Source: Rhodosalinus halophilus (GTDB taxonomy: Bacteria; Pseudomonadota; Alphaproteobacteria; Rhodobacterales; Rhodobacteraceae). From it: a stretch of DNA of 64,000 nt. Below the pieces are notes generated by a model that saw only the letters and a program-made list of their open reading frames with translations, made no database searches and had not been told where the DNA came from. The stretch spans positions 521,127 through 585,126 of the forward strand of contig NZ_QNTQ01000006.1 in the NCBI RefSeq assembly GCF_003298775.1. The letters run 5' to 3'. The position numbers and the translations under genes are program-made. This document shows, in pieces, positions 59,661-64,000 of the stretch (within the stretch, counting starts at the first letter, position 1; each line of letters begins with the position of its first letter).

Positions 59661-60680
59661 ATGACACGTGAAGGCCGACAGGGGCGCGCCAACGCCACCC
59701 CCGTCCTCTCCGTCCGCGACCTTATCGTGGAGATTCCGACCCGCGCGGGCACCGTGCGGCCCACCGACGGTGTGAGCTACGACATCCGCGCGGGCGAGAT
59801 CCTGGGCGTCGTGGGCGAGAGCGGCGCGGGCAAGTCGATGACCGGCAACGCGGTGATCGGGCTTCTCGACCCGCCCGCGCGGATCGCGGGGGGCGAGATC
59901 CTGCTCAACGGCGAGCGGATCGACAACCTGTCACGCGACAAGCTGCGGAAGGTCCGGGGCCGCAAGATCGGCATGATCTTCCAGGATCCGCTGACCTCGC
60001 TCAACCCGCTGCTCACCATCGGGGACCAGCTTACCGAAACGATCCTCGAGCATCTGCCGGTTGGCCAGCCGGAGGCGCAGGAGCGGGCAATCGCCGCGCT
60101 GGAAGAGGTGGGCATCCCGGCCGCCCGTGCGCGTATCGACAGCTACCCGCACGAGTTCTCGGGCGGCATGCGGCAGCGGGTGGTGATCGCGCTCGCCCTC
60201 TGCGCCGAGCCCGACCTCGTGATCGCGGACGAGCCCACGACCGCGCTCGACGTGAGCGTGCAGGCGCAGATCATCGCGCTCTTGAAGCGGCTCTGCCGGG
60301 AAAAGGGCGTGGCGGTGATGCTGGTGACCCACGACATGGGCGTGATCGCCGAGGCGGCTGACCGTGTCGCCGTGATGTATGCCGGCCGTCTCGTCGAGCT
60401 CGGGCCCGTGCGCGAGGTGCTGACCCGCGCGCGCCATCCCTACACCGCGGGCCTCATGGCCTCGACGCCGCTCGCCTCGCTGGGCCACCGGCGGCTCAGG
60501 CAGATTCCCGGCGCCATGCCGCGGCTCAACGCGCTGCCGCCCGGCTGCCCCTTCAACCCGCGCTGCGAGCGGGCCGAGGACAAGTGCCGCCAGCCGCCCG
60601 CGCCGGGCCTCGAGGCGTGTGAGGGCCGCGCGGCCTGCTGGTTCCCGCTGACCCCCGATGCGGAGGAAAGCGCCGCATGA
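59661..60680 (+). CDS. Dipeptide-type ABC ATP-binding protein (DppD-like)
   Basis: This is a 339-residue DppD-type ATPase from the ATG at 59661 (TTG at 59649 is the alternative). Walker [20 protein letters not shown], signature FSGGMRQR and Walker [13 protein letters not shown] are intact. The C-terminal oligopeptide motif has the cysteine cluster ([15 protein letters not shown] and C-x-x-x-x-x-A-C-W). The first ~18 residues ([18 protein letters not shown]) differ from the usual short family N-terminus and lie next to the toxin-antitoxin segment. Ribosome site is weak, so the original start may have been replaced. Confidence 0.92.
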   Translation: MTREGRQGRANATPVLSVRDLIVEIPTRAGTVRPTDGVSYDIRAGEILGVVGESGAGKSMTGNAVIGLLDPPARIAGGEILLNGERIDNLSRDKLRKVRGRKIGMIFQDPLTSLNPLLTIGDQLTETILEHLPVGQPEAQERAIAALEEVGIPAARARIDSYPHEFSGGMRQRVVIALALCAEPDLVIADEPTTALDVSVQAQIIALLKRLCREKGVAVMLVTHDMGVIAEAADRVAVMYAGRLVELGPVREVLTRARHPYTAGLMASTPLASLGHRRLRQIPGAMPRLNALPPGCPFNPRCERAEDKCRQPPAPGLEACEGRAACWFPLTPDAEESAA

Positions 60681-61693
60681 CATCGCTGATTTCCGTGCGC
60701 GGGCTGACCCGCGTCTTCGACGTGTCGAAACCCTGGCTGAACCGGGTCATCGAGCGGCTTCCCAGGGCTTTCCTCACCGCGGTGTCGGACGTCTCCTTCG
60801 AGGTGCCGGAGAAATCGGTCTATGCGCTGGTGGGCGAGAGCGGCTCGGGCAAGTCCACCATCGGCAAGATCGTCGTGGGGCTCGTGCCGCCGACCGAGGG
60901 CACGGTCGAGATCGAGGGCGTGGACCTCTCGCGCGAGACGGACGCGGCGAAGGTGGACCGCATCCGTTCGGACGTGCAGATGATCTTCCAGGACCCTTAC
61001 GCCTCGCTCAACCCGCGCTGGCGGGTGCGCGAGATCATCGCCGAACCGGTGAAGTCGCGCGGCGGCGACACGGAGGGGCTGGCCGAGCGGCTGCTGGAAC
61101 AGGTGGGTCTTTCCGGCGCCGATGCCGCGAAGTTCCCGCACGAGTTCTCCGGCGGGCAGCGGCAGCGGATCTGCATCGCCCGCGCGCTCGCCTCGAACCC
61201 GAGGGTGATCGTCTGTGACGAGCCGACCTCGGCGCTCGACGTGAGCGTTCAGGCGCAGGTGCTCAACCTGATGAGCGACCTGCGCGAGGAACTGGGCCTG
61301 ACCTATCTCTTCATCAGCCACGACCTGACGGTGGTGCAGCACATGGCCGACGTGATCGGCGTGCTCTACCTCGGCCGGCTGGTCGAGGAGGCGCCGCGCG
61401 ACACGCTCTTCGCCGAGCCCAAGCATCCCTATACGCAGATGCTCTTCGCCGCGGCGCCCCGCACCGATGTTTTCGGCCGCGAGGTCGATCCGCCGAAGGG
61501 CGAGATCCCCGACCCGATCAATCCGCCCACAGGCTGCGCCTTCCATCCCCGCTGCCCGCTCGCCGTGGAGCGGTGCAGCCGCGAGCGCCCCGAGATGCGC
61601 AGCGTGGACGGCACGCGCGTCGCCTGCCATCGGGCGGAAGAGGCGGTGCGGCGCTTTCACGCGGAGAAGGCGGAAGACGCGCCGGCGGAGTGA
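60677..61693 (+). CDS. Dipeptide-type ABC ATP-binding protein (DppF-like)
   Basis: This 338-residue DppF/OppF-type ATPase has Walker A GESGSGKST, IFQDPYASLNPRWRV, signature FSGGQRQR and Walker B VIVCDEPTSALD. The C-terminal zone has CAFHPRCPLAVERC, as expected of the family. An N-terminal loop FDVSKPWLNRVIERLPRAFLTAV is typical of DppF relatives. It overlaps the DppD-like gene by 4 bp and ends the operon, followed by a double hairpin and repeat. Confidence 0.94.
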   Translation: MTSLISVRGLTRVFDVSKPWLNRVIERLPRAFLTAVSDVSFEVPEKSVYALVGESGSGKSTIGKIVVGLVPPTEGTVEIEGVDLSRETDAAKVDRIRSDVQMIFQDPYASLNPRWRVREIIAEPVKSRGGDTEGLAERLLEQVGLSGADAAKFPHEFSGGQRQRICIARALASNPRVIVCDEPTSALDVSVQAQVLNLMSDLREELGLTYLFISHDLTVVQHMADVIGVLYLGRLVEEAPRDTLFAEPKHPYTQMLFAAAPRTDVFGREVDPPKGEIPDPINPPTGCAFHPRCPLAVERCSRERPEMRSVDGTRVACHRAEEAVRRFHAEKAEDAPAE

Positions 61694-61704
61694 TGTCCGG
61701 AGGG

Positions 61705-61770
61705 GAGGGGGCTTTCCGCCCCCTCTTGGCCTTCGGCCAATTCACCCCCGAGGATATTTGACCCAAGAAG
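61705..61770 (+). terminator. Double hairpin plus repeat-like tail after the peptide transporter operon
   Basis: GAGGGGGC/GCCCCCTC (61705-61725) is followed by TTGGCC/GGCCAA (61726-61740). CCCCCGAGGATATTTGACCC then AAGAAGAAG follows, with the same GGRTATTTgaCC start as the dispersed repeat but a different end. It lies between this operon and the convergent NifU-like gene and probably ends both transcripts. Confidence 0.6.
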
Positions 61771-61782
61771 AAGGGCCGGGCG

Positions 61783-63036
61783 TCAACCAGCGCCGACCCC
61801 CTCCAGATAGGCCTCGCGCGCCGCGGCCATCTCGCGCGCCCACCAGGCCGCCTCGTCCTCTCCGGCGTCGGGGCCGCGGCCGAGGCGCGCGGCCTCGTCG
61901 AAGAAGCCCTGGCCGGGTGTCATCCCGCGCATGCGGCTGACGACGAGGCTGGCCAGCATCGGTCGGCCGGCGCGGACATCCTCCGCCATCGTCGCTTCCA
62001 GCGCGCGGGTCACGCGCCGGACCGCGCCGGGCATGTACATGCCGAGCGAGCGGGCGAGCGCGCCATAGGTGATCGGCAACTCGTGCGGCGCCATCGCCGC
62101 GAGCTGCGCGCGAATCTTCTGGCGCAGCGCGGCGTCGTCGTCGCCGCTCCGGCGTGGCGGGGGCACTTCGCGCGCCGAGCCGTCGGGCGCGATCTCGGCC
62201 GACCAGGCGCGTTCGCCATGGCGCACGGTGATCCGGGTCATGCCGGCGTCGGGCCCCTGGCCCTCTTCGACGGTCGCGGCAGCCTCGCCCGCGCGGAGCG
62301 CCTGGCGCAGCGCGTCGGGCGTGAGGCCCAGTTTGGGCGCGAGATAGTCGGGCGCGACCATGAAACGCCCCTGTTCCTCGCTGATCGCGCCGGGCGGTAC
62401 CGGGCGATTGAGCAGGGGCGTGGCGCCGGAGGGCGCGGCCGGCGCGTCGGTGTAGTACGGATTCGTGCCGGCCGAATGGTCGGTGACGTCGACGATCTCG
62501 CGTACTTCCGGAACGGCCATGCGGATCATCTGCTCCACCCCGTGCCGCAGGGTGGCCGCCGAGGCGGCACAGCCCTGACAGCCGCCGGACATGCGCAGGC
62601 TGACGACGCCGTCGGTCACGTCCACCACCGCGACATGGCCGCCATGCGCCGCGATCGAGGGGTTGGCCTGCGTGTCGAGGACATGTTGCACGGCCTCGCG
62701 CACGGAGGCGTCGTCCCGCGCGCCCGGCTTAGGCGGCGCTGCGCCCTCCCCAAGCGGCGTGTCGGTCTCGGCGAGCACCTCGCGGATCGCGGTGGCGATC
62801 GGGGCCTTCAGGGCGTCCCAGTCCGTCTCCGGCGTCCTCGTCACCGTGACGGCTGCGCCCGCGATGTGGAGGGCCTGCACGCCGTCGATGCCGAGCAGGG
62901 CGCGGGGCAGGGGGGCCTCGCCCGGCTCCGCGCCGGAGAACTCCGCGCCCGGCTGAACCTCGCGTTCGAGGACGAAGCGCATCGTGTTCGGATCGCCGGC
63001 CGGGCGTTCGGCGCGGATTCGCAGACGTTCAGACAT
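61783..63036 (-). CDS. Three-part NifU/Nfu-like Fe-S protein with C-terminal extensions
   Basis: This 417-residue protein begins with an Nfu N-terminal domain (residues 15-90, RFVLEREVQPG and LPRALLGIDGVQALHIAGAAVTVTR) and the NifU C-terminal cluster domain with C153-Q-G-C156 in MSGGCQGCAAS. A DUF6522-like segment (about 224-282, FMVAPDYLAPKLGLTPDALRQALRAGEAA) and a fourth region (about 303-410, LPITYGALARSLGMYMPGA onward) follow. The CxxC would bind a 4Fe-4S cluster for transfer to apo-proteins. The extra domains are unusual. The ATG overlaps the Mrp-like stop by 8 bp, so the two genes are coupled. Confidence 0.85.
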   Translation of the reverse strand: MSERLRIRAERPAGDPNTMRFVLEREVQPGAEFSGAEPGEAPLPRALLGIDGVQALHIAGAAVTVTRTPETDWDALKAPIATAIREVLAETDTPLGEGAAPPKPGARDDASVREAVQHVLDTQANPSIAAHGGHVAVVDVTDGVVSLRMSGGCQGCAASAATLRHGVEQMIRMAVPEVREIVDVTDHSAGTNPYYTDAPAAPSGATPLLNRPVPPGAISEEQGRFMVAPDYLAPKLGLTPDALRQALRAGEAAATVEEGQGPDAGMTRITVRHGERAWSAEIAPDGSAREVPPPRRSGDDDAALRQKIRAQLAAMAPHELPITYGALARSLGMYMPGAVRRVTRALEATMAEDVRAGRPMLASLVVSRMRGMTPGQGFFDEAARLGRGPDAGEDEAAWWAREMAAAREAYLEGVGAG

Positions 63037-64000
63037 CCTCGGCCTCCGCGGCCTGCATCGCGCGCAGCGTGGTGAAGGGATAGATTCCGCTCTGATGCCC
63101 GTCGCTGAAGGCGATGCCGATGGCGTAGTTGCCGAGCGACCAGATCCGGCGCGCCGTCACGTCGAGCGGCACAGATGCGGGATCGAGCAGAGGCTTGCCG
63201 CTCATCTCGTCCACGCATTGCGCGCAGCGGCAGGCGAGCCGCAGATCGCGCATGTCGAAGCGGCTGGCGGCCCCATCCGCCCACAGGATCTCGAGCGTCC
63301 GGGCATCGGGCCGCTCCATCGCGAGCGGGACTTCCGCCGTGGCGCCGGGCTCCGCGGCCTCGGGGTGCCCCTCCGGCTTGCCCCGGTTCTCGACCCAGTC
63401 CCAGTCGAAGGGGAGCTGCAGCCGCTTGCCGCCCGTCTCGCTGCCGGTGATCTCGGCGGCGATGGCGCGGTAGGCGGCGGCCGCCGGTGCCTCCGGGTGC
63501 GCGACGACGAGCGGCTTGCCTGCGTCGCCGCAATCCACCACCGCCGGGTCGAGCGGCACGGCGCCGAGGAAGGGCACGCCGAGATCCCCGGCGATCCGTT
63601 CGCCGCCGCCGTGATGAAAGATATGCGTGACCGTCCCGCAGGAGGGGCAGGTGAAGCCGCTCATGTTCTCGACGATGCCGAGGATCGGGACTTTCACCTG
63701 CTCCATCATGCGCAGGCCCCGCCGCGCGATCTTGAGGCTCACGTCCTGCGGCGTTGTCACGATCACGGCGCCCGAGAGCGGGAAGGCCTGCGCCAGCGTC
63801 AGCTGCACGTCGCCCGTGCCGGGCGGCAGGTCGAGCAGGAGGACGTCCACACCGCCCCAGGCGACCTCGGTGATGAACATGCGCAGATACTTGGCCACCA
63901 TCGGCCCGCGCAGGATCGCGGGCTTGTCGTCGCCCGTGAGCATCCCCATCGAGATCACCTTGATCCCGTGCGCCTCGGCCGGGATCACCTTGTCGTCGGG
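63029..64000 (-). CDS. apbC: Mrp/NBP35-type Fe-S P-loop protein with C-terminal DUF971 domain (5' end off the window)
   Basis: The window holds the last ~323 codons; the Walker A region lies beyond 64000. Visible Mrp features are GMLTGDDKPAILRGPMVAKYLRMFITEVAWGGVDVLLLDLPPGTGDVQLTLAQ and the CPSC pair in NMSGFTCPSCG. The final ~90 residues (RTLEILWADGAASRFDMRDLRLACRCAQCVDEMSG onward) form a DUF971 domain, with a CRCAQC cysteine set. Mrp/ApbC proteins carry Fe-S clusters to target enzymes. Stop overlaps the NifU-like start, a two-gene Fe-S unit. Confidence 0.93.
   Translation of the reverse strand, partial: PDDKVIPAEAHGIKVISMGMLTGDDKPAILRGPMVAKYLRMFITEVAWGGVDVLLLDLPPGTGDVQLTLAQAFPLSGAVIVTTPQDVSLKIARRGLRMMEQVKVPILGIVENMSGFTCPSCGTVTHIFHHGGGERIAGDLGVPFLGAVPLDPAVVDCGDAGKPLVVAHPEAPAAAAYRAIAAEITGSETGGKRLQLPFDWDWVENRGKPEGHPEAAEPGATAEVPLAMERPDARTLEILWADGAASRFDMRDLRLACRCAQCVDEMSGKPLLDPASVPLDVTARRIWSLGNYAIGIAFSDGHQSGIYPFTTLRAMQAAEAEDV

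Noticed and set aside
1..64000. CRISPR arrays, prophage genes, transposases, rRNA
   Set aside because: No regularly spaced repeats, phage structural genes, DDE transposases or rRNA-like segments were seen. The only mobile-looking items are the short repeats, the phnK palindromes and the toxin-antitoxin pair.

Overview
The window is high-GC DNA, densely coded on both strands. It looks like a chromosome segment from an alphaproteobacterium of the Rhodobacterales (Rhodobacteraceae/Roseobacteraceae). The basis is the petABC order, the accD-folC block, a DUF6478-type gene beside ilvD, a small DUF1127 protein, NifU and Mrp proteins with extra C-terminal domains, and the layout of the pyrimidine-degradation and phosphonate clusters. 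I cannot assign a species. No prophage, IS element, CRISPR array or rRNA was seen.

Layout. 1-7.8 kb holds the end of zapE, then a minus-strand block accD - YdhR-like - folC, a CPBP membrane protease, ilvD with a lipoprotein gene overlapping its end, and two small lineage genes. 7.9-10.6 kb is the cytochrome bc1 operon petABC (minus). 10.8-17.8 kb is mixed housekeeping: an outer-membrane barrel, a GST, mtaB-dapF, tRNA-Lys, RidA, an EEP-family protein, a PhoD-like phosphatase and DUF1127.

17.8-29.5 kb is a reductive pyrimidine catabolism locus. It has preT-preA (dihydropyrimidine dehydrogenase), a RutR-type regulator, an N-carbamoyl-beta-alanine hydrolase, a small unknown, dihydropyrimidinase hydA, and a complete NMT1-type ABC importer (ATPase, two permeases, binding protein). 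A perfect 16-bp RutR-type palindrome lies in the divergent rutR/hydrolase gap, and a weaker copy precedes preT. The genes read as one uptake-and-degradation pathway for uracil or thymine.

29.6-44.9 kb is a complete C-P lyase locus: phnCDE1E2, a hexapeptide transferase, a PhnM paralog lacking the expected metal ligands, phnF, phnGHI, phnJK, a CorA-type channel, phnLN, a DUF1045 gene and canonical phnM. Its most unusual feature is two abutting perfect palindromes (48 bp, 16 codons) lying in frame near the start of phnK, like a palindromic element captured by a coding gene.

45-51.6 kb has a LacI-type regulator, tRNA-Arg, a glycine-betaine-type ABC system whose permease is a tandem fusion, a class II aldolase and tRNA-Thr. 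51.6-61.7 kb has an orphan zinc-cluster protein, an MscS channel, a dipeptide-type ABC operon split by a Doc-type toxin-antitoxin pair of lower GC on the opposite strand, and a histidine kinase with a degenerate LOV domain. 61.8-64 kb holds Fe-S maturation genes (NifU-like and Mrp-like), the last running off the right edge.

A short dispersed repeat (GGGTATTT, three variable bases, GACCATTGAAAGG) occurs four times between genes. Two copies form an inverted pair inside the pyrimidine transporter operon.
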